A DNA stretch of 64,000 nucleotides from Linyphia triangularis (lineage: Eukaryota > Arthropoda > Arachnida > Araneae > Linyphiidae), in NCBI GenBank assembly GCA_963978545.1, contig OZ021733.1:34205424-34269423 (forward strand), given 5' to 3'. Under the pieces are notes generated by a model. It had not been told where the DNA came from. It did no database searches and was given only the letters and a program-made list of their open reading frames with translations. This document shows positions 37,216-51,435 of the stretch, in pieces; the stretch's first letter is position 1; the number at the start of each line of letters is the position of its first letter. The position numbers and the translations under genes were made by a program.

Positions 37216-39246
37216 AAATGCATTGCTTAGTTAACTCAAATAATATATATTTTTTAAAAGATAACTTTAAAAATGATTTCAATTATTATTTGAAAAAGCG
37301 TATATTAAATAAGTGGTATGCGTTATATATATTTACAATCTCTGATACATTTTTAAAAGGGAAAAGTTGAAACTTTTATTGAGAGTTCAACTTTAGATAA
37401 TAAATTTTTAACATATTTTCCTTTTGAAATATTCTAGTAAAGAATAACGCATTAATTTAATAATTTATACAAATTCTTTGAATATTCATTTATATTTTAA
37501 TAGAAATATTGATGTACATTCACATTTAGAGCATATTTTGAAATTGACACGATATGCAGATAAAAGAAAAGTAATTTATTTATTTTACAAATGATTAAAT
37601 TAAATCCAATTTTTTGGAAAATATCGATATTTCTGAAAAGAACTTTTATAACAAATTTAATTTTTTTTTATCAACATAGTAAATAAAATATTCAAAGGCT
37701 TGAACCAACAAGATCAAACAATTTTGCATTTATTTAGTAATGCGAATATTTAAAGGCAGAGTATTTATTATCAACATTTAAAAAAATCTCAATTGAATAA
37801 TTAAATATAAAAAGAATCTTTGTTCTTTAAAAGTAAACACAAAAATGTGTACACAAATAAAAAAATATACCATTTGTAAATAGCAAAAGTAAATTTTAAC
37901 GTGTATGTTTTTAAAATATATTTTGAATAAAAGATTTTTGCTATCAAACACTTTAATATAATGATGATTGAATACGCGAACTAAAACTATATAAATTGTA
38001 AAGTTAAAATAAATGATGTAAATGAATCCGTTGAATACTAAAAAAGTAAAATTGATATGATCTAAACACTTTTTCCATCATACGTAATATATTTATTTAG
38101 TCACGTTTTACTTTCAGAAAAAACACAGAAAAGAAATTTAAAAAGCAAAAATTCAACATTTTTTTGTATTAAAATACTTTCCACCTAGTAAGTAGCATAT
38201 TTAGTGAATCACGTTTTCCTTAAAGAAAGAAAGTAAAGGTATAAAAGAAATTGAAAAATCTATTTAATCACTGGCTTATGATAAAATCTCACAAAGAAAA
38301 CGAATAAGATATAATTCCAGCAAAACCACCTGCCAGTATTTGCTAAATAGAAACTTATTCTTCCCTCCCATCTCCATGCTAAATAAAAACTTGATGATTT
38401 AAAAAGATGATAAAAGGTCAGCAGACAAAATTTTAATTTTTATTTAAAAACGGGCAGACACGTATGTGATGTGCCAAATAGTCTGGATTTGATTATCGGT
38501 CTGAAGGGACTTGTTTCTTCTATACGACTCCCGATGAAAGATAATTTTATCATATTTTATCTCTTCCATTTGAGACGCAAAAAAGGGCAGTTTCTTTGAA
38601 AGGCGTTTCCCTTTGAAAACGCAGTACTCTCATCACTCCAGATGTTGTTGTAATGAAGTTTTAGCGCAGTAAAGTCTTTGCATCGTTCTTTTCCCAAAAT
38701 CTAATACAAAAAATTTCCATTGTAATCTGACGAAGTGGTTTTGGAAAGTGAATTTTGATGATGGTAAAATATATATAATGAGATGGATCATGAATTAGTC
38801 TATTCAAATACTCTTATTTGGGAAGAGGATAAGTTTATTACGTTCACAATAGAAACGACCACTGCAGGAGGTGGTTAGACGAACAAAGTTTTTGTATGCG
38901 TTAATAATATGGAGGCTGACTTACAGGAAAGATTGAATGAATATTACATTAATGTTCGTCATAGACTTAGGGATATTGTAGTTATTAATAAAGGTAGTGC
39001 GATATTTCTCCCTAAATCCTCCCTTAAGTAATGATACTCCAAAGGAACTATACTGTTAATAGATATATCGCGTGAAAAGTTTTGCTTGCAGATTTTAGAG
39101 TAATTGCTGTTTTAGTGAGTAGTGATATGAGAGACAAATAAATATGCTTTAAGAATGAACCAGAAAATTAAAGTGGATTTAACTGTAGCTAACTCTAGAT
39201 GAGTCTTGTAATAAAATCTTTACTCATATTTGTTTTATTAAGTATT
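37216..39246. other. AT-rich non-coding stretch
   Basis: No gene or element recognised; a somewhat GC-richer patch near 38570-38660 has no open frame of note. Confidence 0.45.
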
Positions 39247-39248
39247 TA

Positions 39249-39430
39249 CAGGGTGTCCAATGAATGACTGACCCACGCTGAAGTTAAATAATAAAAACTA
39301 AGTGGCAAACCTTTGTATTTTCAAAACTTACTGTTTTTCTAGTACCAATGCAACATACCTAACTCCAATAGTATTTTAATTATTTGCATTTAAAAATTTA
39401 ATAGAGGTCAGTCATTTATTGGTCACCCTG
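39249..39430. mobile_element. Small MITE with CAGGGTG ends and TA duplication
   Basis: The left end CAGGGTGTCCAATGAATGAC and the reverse complement of the right end, CAGGGTGACCAATAAATGAC, both continue TGACC. TA flanks the 182-bp element (39247-39248, 39431-39432). The terminal heptamer is shared with the element at 36749 but the interiors differ. Confidence 0.85.
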
Positions 39431-40148
39431 TATTCAAAAGTATGCAGTGTTGACGTAATTAAACTGAAGTTGTTTTTACTCATTTGGGAGTCTGTAGAAA
39501 TAGATATCCATAAAGCTTTGTAAAGTCTAATTAAAATAAAAAACAGTTTCTAATACAATCATAAAAATGCGTTTTTTCGCCGCGTAAGCTTTTTCTACAT
39601 TCCCTACGTAAATTAAGCAAAAAATTTATAGTTTTGGAGATTTGGTTCATTAAAAACCTAGAAAACCTATCCTTTTCTTAGGATAGATAATATGTTTTTG
39701 CAAGCTCCTGTAAAATCATGTGATAAGTAGATACTAGGTTTTTAATTGTATAGCAGATATAAGACTTTGGTGACATATTTCAAATTTTTTATTTTTAATA
39801 GCACAGGAAATAATCGGCATTAAAAAGAATGGTTCAAGTTTTCATACGTGACTCTTTTAGAGCAACAATTATATCACATAAAAGTTTCTTTTACATGTAA
39901 CTTCATTCATAAGTTTAAAGATGAAGTTCCATCAGTAAGTTAACTTTCACATTAGATTTTTTTAAAGTGACGCATTTCCATTTGATGGGGGAAATGTTAC
40001 AATTTTCTTATTAACAGATATTATTTTATCATGGTCTTAATAGTATGCATATCACAGTTTATAAATATATATTCAATAGAACAAGCTATAGAATACAGGT
40101 GCAATTTAATTATGTACACCCAACATTCATAACACTTTTCTCTAAAGA

Positions 40149-40378
40149 GTCATTTACTCGCTAAAAGTCGGCGTATTAGTTGAGATCACCATTCTGTGAC
40201 GTCACCAGGCAACTGCCGTTAATAGATAAAATGTTTTCTATTTACTGAAACCGGCCACTCCCATCATCCAATAATCTGCGCTCTTCCTTAACCACCGAAA
40301 GGTGGCGCAGTGGTTGCTTCACTGACGTCACATAACTGGTGATCTAAACTGGAATGCCGACTGGTAGAGTGTAAATGA
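40149..40378. mobile_element. Foldback MITE carrying two CRE octamers
   Basis: The inverted arms share TCATTTAC, AGTCGGC, GAGATCACCA/TAGATCACCA and TGTGACGTCA. Each arm contains TGACGTCA, the consensus cyclic-AMP response element. The core has an inner hairpin, CCACC-GAAA-GGTGG. Ends are approximate and the target duplication is uncertain. Confidence 0.7.
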
Positions 40379-40379
40379 G

Positions 40380-43300
40380 CCTTGGTTTACGGAAAATTGC
40401 GATATCAGCGTTAAAATTAAGTAGGATCTAAGTGACTAAACTTAAAATCGAACGAATTAGGATCTGGTATTAAAAATGAGTAGGCTCTTTTATAAAGATA
40501 GTATGAAACATACTCAATTGTTTAATAATATCCTTATCAACTATTCAATCAAACTCGTAAAAATTAGCACTATTTCCTACAAAAACTTAACTTCGTAATA
40601 TTTGTCTGAAAATGTAATTGTCTTGTAGATCTATTTTCAAACAAATATCACCATATTAAATGAGTACATCAAAATATTGAAAATTTTGTCAATATTTAAA
40701 AAATTAGACTGCCCCATTTTCATCTCAATTTAAGAAAAATTATTTAAAAAAATAGTTTGTAGCAACCATCTTTTTATAAAAAATATATATCGACAGTATT
40801 TGTATTGAAATTTTAACAGAATCTTTTTTATCAAACCTGGAATTAAGCTCTGGAATAACTATGATCTGGTACTATCTATCTAACCATACTAAATTCATAC
40901 AAGTTTAAAGTATATATTTCTTCAAGTTTCTTTATTATCTTTAAAATTGCCTAAAGCATTAGCTATATGAACTAAACTATAACCTTGCAGCATCACTGCT
41001 TGTTTAACTCATGATAAGTAATAGTTTGAAAATCGAATTTGTTCCATTTGAACTTTTTCTCGCAGCAAAGCAAAAACAAAAAACTCGAAGTAGAAAAAGG
41101 AACTATTCGACGTTTATTATTTTAACTTGGAATATTGTATTACGCTCCATACAAGAAATTAAACAGAAAATCATATTCTATTGAGAAAGTATTGTAAAAA
41201 ATATATTCTGAAATTATTAAATTTATTTTTATTTATATTTCAATTTAATTATTCAAAATAACAATTTAATATACATTGTGTGTTTTTATTTTAGTGAAAA
41301 AACATTACTTGTTTAAAAATGTAAAAAAAACCCTGATTAATTAATTGGATTTCTTTGTTGTTTAAATAAAGTTTCGTCTTTCTTTCTAAAATTCGAAACC
41401 GCTCATTATTCCAGTAATAGTTTATAAAATAATGTTAGTCATTAATATTTATAATTTTTATAAATTGATTATCCTATATTTTGTTAGTAATGACATGATA
41501 AATGTTTTTTAAATAGGATATATAACTATTTCAATACTTTGTTATAAGTGATATTTATTAAAAACTTTGTATATTATCCCTAAAATGGTAGCAATTATTA
41601 TCTATCAATGATTTTCGTAAATAATACTGTTCGGTTGAAGCCATCCCTACCCGTTATTTGCACACAATTAATATTAAAATTAGATATTTGATTTGATTTG
41701 ACTGTAACACATTGTTTTATACAGTTACAAGATTTTGCATATTATAATACGAATAAATTATGTTAATGTCTGTGACATTCCTGATATTGTTTGAGAATTT
41801 TGGGGGGCTTGTTTTTAATAACAGGGACTAAGATTTCAGTTCTAGGATTGTGATAAAAATTAATTGCAAGAAATTTGGCAATTCATAAAGTTATTAATTT
41901 TCTAAAATTTTGAAGAGAGAAGAAACAAACATACATATCACTATTTGATATCTTTTATGCAAAGAACTTAAAAATAAAGATTTCGCAACACATTTACAAA
42001 CATATGAAATTTTGTGCTGAAGATTTTTATGATAATTTACATTGTAGTCTAAAAAATTAACTTATATTATTGCTACGTTATTTTATCAAAATTCAGTTAA
42101 AAAAAATGCTCACCTTAAACTATTTTAATCTCCCTTTTCAAACACATTGTTTAAGGTACCTAAGGTTTTACCAAAATTAAAAAAATTTTACTATAAAATA
42201 TTATTTAACTCAGTAGTTTTAAAATGATACTTTGAAATTTAGGATATTTAAACATACATTTAAGTTACGTTAATTTTTGTGAAAGTTTACAGTGTTGAAA
42301 GATGAATGCCTAAAAGTTTAAACTTCTTAGATGAACTAATTTTTGTCATTATAAGACTTTTTACACCAGAAATAACCTCAGAAAAAACAGTTTAAAAATG
42401 TAATGAGAATCAAAGTATATAATGTGCGGTAAGGAAACTTATATATCAAGTATACCTACAGCATTATTTATTTTTTACTTAATTTTGATTCTCTGTTTTT
42501 TAAAAAAGGTGCGCTTTTTTTAAATACTTTAAAAACAAAATTCTGAGAAAAAAAGCTATTTAAGTTATATTTACAAATCTAGTTGATTCCCTAGAGTATA
42601 TCAGTTTGTATTATTTGCAATTAAAGTTAAAAGCTTAATTAAAATTCCTAAATAATTTAAGAAATTGAGTCTACGACAGGTGCTTAAATTAACTGATGTT
42701 TAAATTTCAATTAATAAAAAAACTATTTAATATTATCATAAGAAGGACTTTTAGGCTGATATATAATTTTTCTAACACTCTGCTAAGATACAATTATAAA
42801 TCAAACTGCAAAATTGATGGAAGGTTAGCCCACTTTGTACAGCCATCTTAAGTTAGCAAACAAATGTTAATATTTGTTTTTAATACAATCCTACTTCACT
42901 TTCACATAAGAACTACTAATCCAGATCAGATCAAATGCAATTTAATTAGAGAATATTCTATGATACCATTAAAATTAAAACCTTAAACCGACAGATTTAA
43001 TCACAACTCACATATCTAATACCACCGTCCAAACATTGCGGAAACTAAAACATATCAAATGTCAACTAACAGACGGCAACACATCCATGCTTCAAATAAC
43101 AGACGGTGACCATTATAATGAACTTACATGCAGCTATTCGAATCATTAAAATACCTTGTTAGGGTGAATCGTGGTATCTGTCCATCCTTTGAATGTGATT
43201 CATATCAAATGTCTGAATTCACCGAATAAACCGAATTTGCCTTATCTTATAAGAAGTATGAGTACCATTTTTAATCTACGTGTTTGAATCGTTAATGAAG

Positions 43301-45689
43301 TTGAATCTTATTAGATATCTCTAATTTAGTTAAAGAATTCTATTTTCTTAAAAAAAAAACTTCTAGAAATTATGTTTACATATTTTGAGATGTGTTTTAT
43401 TTTACTTGAGATTCAACTGATAATGAATAAAAGAATGATGTCATTCTTAATATTTGAGTCTTTGAGTTTACTGTGGATAAATTAAGAGTGTAATTGTAGT
43501 CACGAGGTTGTTAATTTAATTTTTTTTATTGTATGGTGTCAATTCTGTAGGTAATTAAGATAAATATTCCTAGAATAATTTTGATAGCAAACATGTCAAT
43601 CAATTTTAATTAGTTTTAGTTGATATGTGGAATTAATATAACACTGATGTTTAAAGATATTGTAAATACCTTTATATTTTTATGCACGCTTGAATGTTAA
43701 TTTGTGTGTTTTCGTGAAAAAAATATGATAAATAAATCTCAAATTATATTTTTTACAAAATCTGCATATGCACTCAACTCTGCAAAACGATTTATTATTT
43801 ATTTAGTCGACAAAATAATAAAATTAACGAAGTTTAGTTATTTTAAAAAGTCCATGGCCTTTATTGTTACTAATTTTCTTGGTTTTTTCTAATTCTTATT
43901 TTTAAAAAGAGACTATAAAGGAATATCAAAATGTTGGTTAACGTGAACTATTCATTGAGTGTTAAATAAACATACAAGAACTATATTTAAATTTAAATTT
44001 TCTCATAAACAGCTGTAATTTGATAACGATCCCAAAAGACGAGAAAAATTCCTTTCATTATAAAATAACTAAAGATTACATAAAACTACAAAATTAAAAA
44101 TCATCTCTTTTCAAGGAATAACGACAAATTGTTAAAGCTTTCAATTTCTCTGAGAAGGAATTCTCAAGCGAAAGCAATTCTAAAGAACTACAATCCTTTC
44201 GAAGTAACAATATCACTCCAAAAGATGTCAGCAATAAGCTACTTAAAATTTCTAAATAAATGGATTAACTTTTCAGTCAGTTCCAGCATAATGCAATTGT
44301 TCAGTCAAGCAAATTGACAGTTCACCTGCCTTTGCATATTTAACACAGTTTTAAAATTATGATTACTTGACAGAAGTGTTCCTATGTACCTATTTAGAGA
44401 AATATTTATCTGTATCTTCACTTCTATCAACTCGATTTAAAATATAAAAATTTTAATTTTAAATAAACATTCTTTGAATGATGTATCAGCCTCGACACAC
44501 CTCCAAAGCTATTATAGCTTTATATATAAGATTTCATAATAGCTATTATAGCTGGAAACAAATGTTGATTGCAATTAATAGTATGACTTTATCTCCTTGA
44601 TTCAATGTAATTTTAAATCTAATTTTAACAATATAACAATATCTCAGAGTATGCATTCTTATGAAAACTATAAGTAAATTAAATACTGTTTAATTAATGC
44701 TCTATAATTATTTCGCTAATTTAAAATACAAATGTTAACAATCTCAAAAAGATATTTGAGATGTTAAAATGTTTTTCTTTGATAACTACTATTATTTAAA
44801 GTGAATGACTCATCATAAGAAAACTCGGTAGGAGGCACATCGTTTCCTGTGTAAACTATACTTTGTAAAGTGTGTTTTTTAATTGTTTAATTTTTTTTTA
44901 TTTAGTTAAGATTTTGGAAAATATGCATATTTATTGCTTTCAGAATCAATTTAAATTATGTTTAAAATACCTATTTTATTTATTCAATACTTTTTGTATT
45001 TTTAGTTGAAATATATACATTTCCTGCTTGTTTAATACATTTACGTATTGTCCGACGACCATTCGTTTCTATTATGTATGTTCAATGTTATTTTGTGGAA
45101 ACGGAAATTGTGAATTCAAAAAAAGAAGAAGTGGCGCCGATTCATTTTCTGTTTTTACAAATTTCATTTTCCCGTCTTCTTCTTGAACGAATGTAATTTA
45201 TCTTTTTTTTTTAATGCATTGACAGCTTGGAATAGAAAGATATTTCAGTATCCTGATTTGAAACCAGCTCCGTTTTTTTGTACGGGGTGTTAGTTTTCAG
45301 TTCTAGTTTGAAATATTTTCGATACAAAGTACCACATACTGTGTTGGTTTCTGTCGTGGGGGTTACGATGGTCAATATGACCAATGGCCATATTGGAAGA
45401 CAAACAAGCATTGTATTTTTTCGTCTGCTAACTTGAGTAGTAAAAACATAACATATTCCGTTGGAAGTGTAAAACTAAATTCAAAATTAAAACTTTTAAA
45501 AAAGCATACTGCATCAAAATGAATATCTTTAACAGTGTTCAATACATAAACTTAACTAGGCATAGTTTATGACCGCCCTTTCGACTCAATACATTTTCTA
45601 CTTTCCCTTTTAATAAGCGTTCACATTTTTTTTGACCTCTTGATATAGTTCCCAAAAACCTATTCACAGCAAACTCATAAAGCACCTAC
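40380..45689. other. AT-rich non-coding stretch
   Basis: Very AT-rich. Small items: a pair of AGCTATTATAGCT motifs near 44508 and 44560, and a repeated AACAGACGG near 43068 and 43098. Open frames of 62-66 codons are not recognisable. Confidence 0.5.
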
Positions 45690-46012
45690 TTCATTTCAGT
45701 CGACTCAGTGATCCAGAAAAGATAACGCTGATATCCGGTTTCTTGAAAGAATTGATCGCAGAGGGGCTTACGCCCTCCCCAGTATCGTTTGGCATATCCA
45801 AACTATCGTTTGCAGCAACCCCAACTGATACTCGGCACGGGGAGGTCTTTAATGAAGATTTTCTCTCCTTAACGATCAACTGTAAATGGTCCTTGAATAA
45901 ATCGCGTGTGTATATACGACAGTCATTCTGGAAAGGAGGCTGTCATTCTGGAAATGAAACTAGCTGGTCTTTGTTTTATATTATCATAACGCCGAATGTG
46001 AAACAATAGCGA
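45690..46012. other. GC-richer patch with open frames on both strands, unrecognised
   Basis: Frames of 88 codons (+, 45743-46009) and 62 codons (-, 45691-45879) overlap here. An acceptor-like CTTCATTTCAG precedes 45700 on the plus strand, but the plus frame has stops just after it. The minus frame contains INSFKKPDIS, faintly reminiscent of the SFKKCGIS-type segment of pogo/Tigger-like transposases; this is too weak to call. A 20-bp tandem pair (GTCATTCTGGAAA) lies near 45924-45956. Confidence 0.25.
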
Positions 46013-46787
46013 TATTTTATTTTGTTAATCCCGGAAGGGAAGAAGGGAAAAGTTTCCATTTTTTTAAATTTTTTTTTTAGTTTTGTGCTTAGTACTGGTG
46101 GTTGGTTGGGTCGCCGTTGTTCTAGATTAGTTCATTATGCTGTCGAGGTTTTGTGATAAATAGGCGGGGTAACAAATTTAAGTAACAAATTAATGGTTAC
46201 GCTGATTTGTTTCGGGCCGTGTTTCTTTTTTTAATAAATATTTTCCATTGGATAATTAGAAACTTTGAAAATTTTAGATTGCATGGCATAACGTTAAGTG
46301 TGTTTAGATGATAAAAAGAGGGGTTAGAACTTATAAATACTTGTTACAAATTACATTTTAATTTAGGTTTTAATCATCCTATTTTAGGTTAAATCTGAGT
46401 ATAAAAAATAATTCATTGTAATAGTAAGTAAAAATAGAAAATGTTGTTTTAAGAAATTGAATCTGTAATAAATAATTACAAATTTTAAGATCCATCAATT
46501 TAATGTACATTACTTATAGGAAACAATGACTTATGGATCAAATTAAAAGAATAAATTTTGAGATTTAAATGCTAAATAGTTTTATCTATGAAAAACAACT
46601 TACTTTTAAACTAAACTTGTAAAGATTTAATTAAATATGGTCAAGAGCATTATGCTCATTCACTTTACAGTTAGTCTATTAACATGCTGTTTCCCTGGTT
46701 CTAAGTCTTTTCAAAATCTTAAATCGCTTATTACATGTTAAAAACAGCTATACTTTAAACACAAATTTATGTCTTTATATACATAGC

Positions 46788-46978
46788 GTATTTACATTCA
46801 ACCAACTCCTAAGCATTTAAACAAATTACTATTCATTTACCATACATTTATTGACTTTATTAACGAATGTACGTATTTAGCCTCTTTACAGTCAACCAAC
46901 TCAAAAGCACTGCACAAAATTTCTATTCATTTACCATTAATTCATTGACTCTATGAATGAATTATAATGATTTGTTAT
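46788..46978 (+). repeat. Tandem duplication, unit 94 bp, two copies
   Basis: Shared blocks TTACA-TCAACCAACTC, CTATTCATTTACCAT and CATTGACT are offset by about 94 bases. Diverged. Confidence 0.7.
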
Positions 46979-46984
46979 CATTTC

Positions 46985-48375
46985 AATTATTCAACTTTGA
47001 TGCAAATTGTTATTTGTTAACAATCCATCCAAATCCTTCAATCCAAACAAAATTGATTATAATTAGTTTGTTTATTACTGTAACTGTAATTCCGTAAAAT
47101 TGCCACCAGAAACAAATCAGTGATTTTACTACTCAATTGTTATACATTATCACATTAATTTTCACCAAATATTCCAATCTATTGAGTTTACAACTTATTT
47201 TATTCTTTAACTACTTACTCAGACCATTAACATTAATACCAATTGCCATTCATCGAATTTCCGTACGATTCCTAAGCTTTATTAAGTTTAAAGAACAACC
47301 ACCAACAAAACAATTCGTAACATTGTTGCACATTACATAGCAGATCTCTTTCGAAGAAAACAATAATGGAGAAAGATTTATGAAATGAGGGTGTAGGGAA
47401 TTATTCCCTACCCAGCGCTTACCTTTTTTCTCCAGTCTTTGGGGAATATATTATGTATAATAGATGTTATAGATTTCACCACTCTTTAGTAAGTATTCTA
47501 TTTTGCCAAATGTATTCATAATTATGATAAAGTTGACTGAAAGTAAAACTTACCTTTAATACCTTTGGTGCACTTACTTAATACTTTACCTTCAAGAGGA
47601 TTATTGCATCCAAGGAAAATACGTTTCGTATTTAATTAAATGACTTCTATTTATTCAAAATTACCATTATTTAGCCTGAGATACGTATTAAAAACATATT
47701 ATACAGAATAAATTGTAATGTTTACTAGGAAGCAGGATGGGTAAGGGGCTTTGTGAAGAACATTAAATATTTATTTAATTATTATGTTTTATTTATTTGG
47801 AAAATTTTGTAATGTTTTATAGATAATTTGATCAGTATATATTTAATAGAAACTTGTTTGAAATGTAAGACACCATTGAAATATTTAAACTTTAATTAAA
47901 ATTAAGATAATCAATAGCCCAAGCTAAAAGGACATATTTGTAAACTAGTTTTGACTGCATAAAGACAGTTCACTATTTAAATTAAATAGTTCCCATAGCA
48001 TTATGGTAAAGTATTAACATAAAAGCACATTACAGTGTTTTATAATAAACTCTGGTAGAAATTAGTAAAAAATAATTTCATTTAAACCATTGTTTTCAAC
48101 ATTCCGTTACAAAAAGAAATTTTTTTTTACGCAGATGGTTACAAGTTTTTTCATTAAAATTTTCTTAATTAATGTCACAAAAATATTCTCGTAACCTAGT
48201 AATTATTGTTAAAAAGAGTAAAGTATATATTTATATACTTTTACGTTATTATTTCATTCCATGAAAGATTTTTATACAACCATTTAAGATAGAAATATGC
48301 AATAACGTTATTCCCATCATATAATTGTAGATTGAATTATTCTTATTAAATTTATCGAAGGATTATAAACAATAT
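46985..48375. other. AT-rich non-coding stretch
   Basis: Contains the small palindrome GTAGGGAAT-T-ATTCCCTAC near 47391-47409, followed on the minus strand by a donor-like AAAG|GTAAGC. Otherwise nothing recognised. Confidence 0.45.
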
Positions 48376-48378
48376 ACC

Positions 48379-48716
48379 CAGTAGCATAAATACGATGGCC
48401 AATATCGCTTGATATTGGCCAATTCCAATGAGGACCGTTGTAGACTGGCCGTTGTTACGGATTTTGGACAATCGCGCCCAATGCTGGATAAAATGTATTG
48501 AAAGTTTTGAAATATTGATACACAGTTTTAAAATTGAAATATATTTTTATAAGAAAATCCAGATGATTAAATATATGTTTTGTGATATTTTCGATATGTT
48601 TTTTTAAAAAAAATAATAATAATAAAAATCGTGTATTTCTGGGCGATGCTCGAGTTTCGGCCAGGATTGACCAATCTTCCAAAACCCCTGTTTCCGATTT
48701 TTCCAATACTTCTGTT
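48379..48716 (-). mobile_element. MITE-like repeat family, copy 2 (inverted)
   Basis: Begins CAGTAGCATAAATACGATGG followed by GGCCAATATCGCTTGATATTGGCC, and contains GGGCGATGCTCGAGTTTCGG and GACCAATCTTCCAAAACCCC, matching copy 1 in reverse complement. Contains a short run of AAT repeats. Confidence 0.75.
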
Positions 48717-48719
48717 CAA

Positions 48720-50348
48720 CCTAGGATACAATTAGTTTTCAATTGTAATAAAAATTGATTTAATAAAAAATATAAAAAGTACACATATGTGTAGAGCAAT
48801 CAACCGTCCATTTTAAGGAAACGAAATAGTCTAAAGATACATATTTAATTACAGAATTTTTTATTATTCATGATAGAAAATTAATTAGTTCTAAAATTGA
48901 ATTTCATCAACCCTAGTTAGTTTTATAAGATTTAGTTAGATTTCTTTAATGTTTGCATTTTCTGACAATACTTTAAGTATACTTTCCAAAGCATTATTTA
49001 ATTTCAGCAAATTCCGTTCCTAGATAATAAATGCAGCTGATACCACTTAATTATAACTTATCTCACATTTATATGACCATTAATTAGGTGAAATAATCAA
49101 ACATTTGGATTTCCATTTTGAATATTCACTAATATTCAATAGGGACACTTTTTAACCATATCTCACTCGCTGAAAAGCAAATCGGAAATCCATTACTTGA
49201 AATGAAAGTCTAACTCCTAATTAAACTTAATTCAATGAGTATAATTTATTTTCAGATTGTCAAAAGTTCAGTGTGAAAGTTTATTGGTGTTCTTAATCTG
49301 AACAAAAGGTTTTAGGAAATGAATAATTAATGAGTTTGAGTAATTAAAGCAATTTGTGATAGACCAAATATAAATTATTCTAGTTAACTGAGTTGTTAGT
49401 TGTTTCAGACTTAACGATATTATTTTTAATAAAAGATAACTTAATTATATTGCTTTAATTTTGCAAGGTCACAAACAAAATTTGAATAGTTATATTGGAG
49501 TAAAATAACAGAAAACTTATCTAACTTAAATTTAAACAAAATGTTAAAAAATGCTAATAAAAGGGTTAGAAAGTTTTGTTGTTGACCAACTTCAAAACTT
49601 TGTTTTATGTAATTGTTAATAATAATTTTCCCATAAATTTAAGGTTAACTCCTAAAATATGGAATCATTCATTAAATCTAAATTAATATATAAAACTAAA
49701 ATATGAATGACACATTTTCTTAATGCAAATGTAGCTGAGATCAATTATGAAATTAATTTAATATTGACTATTACAAATGGAAATTCAAATTTACAAACAC
49801 AATTCTATTTGAAACTTTATTGCAATTCAAAATTCAACATAAAAATCAACGTTATTTCACTTTGATATGATAACTAAGGTGCAATTGCACATAAAAGTTG
49901 ACAATGCATATAAAGGATTAATTTAAAAACTACATTTATTTTTATGGGTTAGTTTTTTTTGTGGTCTGACTTCTTTTTGCACATGAAATGATATATCATA
50001 GATTCAAAAATTTCCTTTTCAGCATCAAAATGCCACTAATAGATCAATTTCATGAAAAAGTGGGAATAAAGCTATATTCCTCTCAAACCTTTAAATCTTT
50101 TACGGGCTAAGCTGTTTTGAGCTTAAGTTTCCATAATGTTTGAACATTACGAGGAATTAGGGAATATTGTTTAACTATTTTTGCTCCCAAAACTTAAAGA
50201 AATGCATTGTCATCGATTACGAGTCTGTTTATTGACGGATGATGACAAGTGGGTTAATTAGTACTCCGAAGATTTTCTTAATTACGAAATTGATCTTAAT
50301 ACAAAGAAATTAAAAATTAGCCACAAGAAAGCGTCAACATGGCTTTTC
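48720..50348. other. AT-rich non-coding stretch
   Basis: No gene, element or tandem array recognised. Confidence 0.5.
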
Positions 50349-50350
50349 TA

Positions 50351-50553
50351 CACTGTTAAAAATTTTGTTCCACCTTGCACCAAAAATTGGTTCCCATTTA
50401 GCTGCAACCAACATTTGGTGCTTAATTTCACGACTTAATGGTGCTTACGGTCCGAGGTGGCACCATTAAATCGTGAAACTAAGCACCAAATGTTGGTTGC
50501 AGCTAAATTGGAACCAATTTTCGGTACAAGGTGGGACAAAATTTTTAACGGCG
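50351..50553. mobile_element. Near-perfect palindromic MITE with TA duplication
   Basis: Two arms of about 95 bp pair almost throughout: GTTAAAAATTTTGT, CCACCTTG, GCTGCAACCAACATTTGGTG and TTAATGGTGC occur in both orientations. TA flanks both sides (50349-50350, 50554-50555). The 61-codon frame starting at 50457 is a by-product. Confidence 0.88.
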
Positions 50554-50555
50554 TA

Positions 50556-51430
50556 CCTAAAGAAGAAGGAATAATAAAATATATTCAAATAATTAAACTT
50601 TATTTCAGACACACATTTACAAATATTTCATGCGCTTTTTAATGCATTGCTACTTTGAAAGCACATTATTTTGAGGAAAATAGAATTAATCGATTAATTA
50701 GTAGGGTTTTTTTAATGCTTCGTGATAAGTTAACAAACCAGCTCAGATATCAAAGTCTCTGATTTGTTAAAATTTAAAAGGGTGTGTGTCAATTTTTTCC
50801 TGCAGCTGTTGGCTAACCTTTAATTAGGAATACCTCATTAATTATACATTTCAGCACATAACAATCGATTGTAATTAATTTTGTTTTTAGTACTAAGAGA
50901 AATGGTACAGAGGCAGTTCGGTCGATAATGAGCAGCCTGAATATTATTCTATGCATAATTGATATTTTCTATACCTTATTGATGTTTTTGTAACTGATAA
51001 AACCAATGTTAGTTCTGTTCGGAAGTTAAAATATAATATACTATAATGAAGTTCGTTAGAAATTGTTGTGGGTGTTATTGTTAGTTTACTGTATAGGATG
51101 GAATTTAGATTGTTGAATTTTTTAAAGAATTATGTGGAATTGCGGAACTAAGTTACTAAAGAAGTCAATATCTATCAGACAATTTTAATATACATTTTAT
51201 GTTTTTATGTTACTGTTTTGTATCTTCTCGTTACGTATAGCTTAACTTTCACTTCTGTTCATGTAAACCTCCATAATTTGTAAGTAAGAAAGCTTTATAG
51301 TTTTATAGTAGATAGACCCACCTTAAGTTTATTTATACGCAGAATATGTATTGTATTAACAGGGAAAATGGTTTTGTTTTTGGAAGGGAAGGAGAAGGGG
51401 GGGGGGGGGGAATAATGGGATTTTCATCAC
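50556..51430. other. AT-rich non-coding stretch with poly(G) run
   Basis: A G run lies at 51397-51410, immediately before the minisatellite. Nothing else recognised. Confidence 0.5.
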
Positions 51431-51435
51431 AATGA

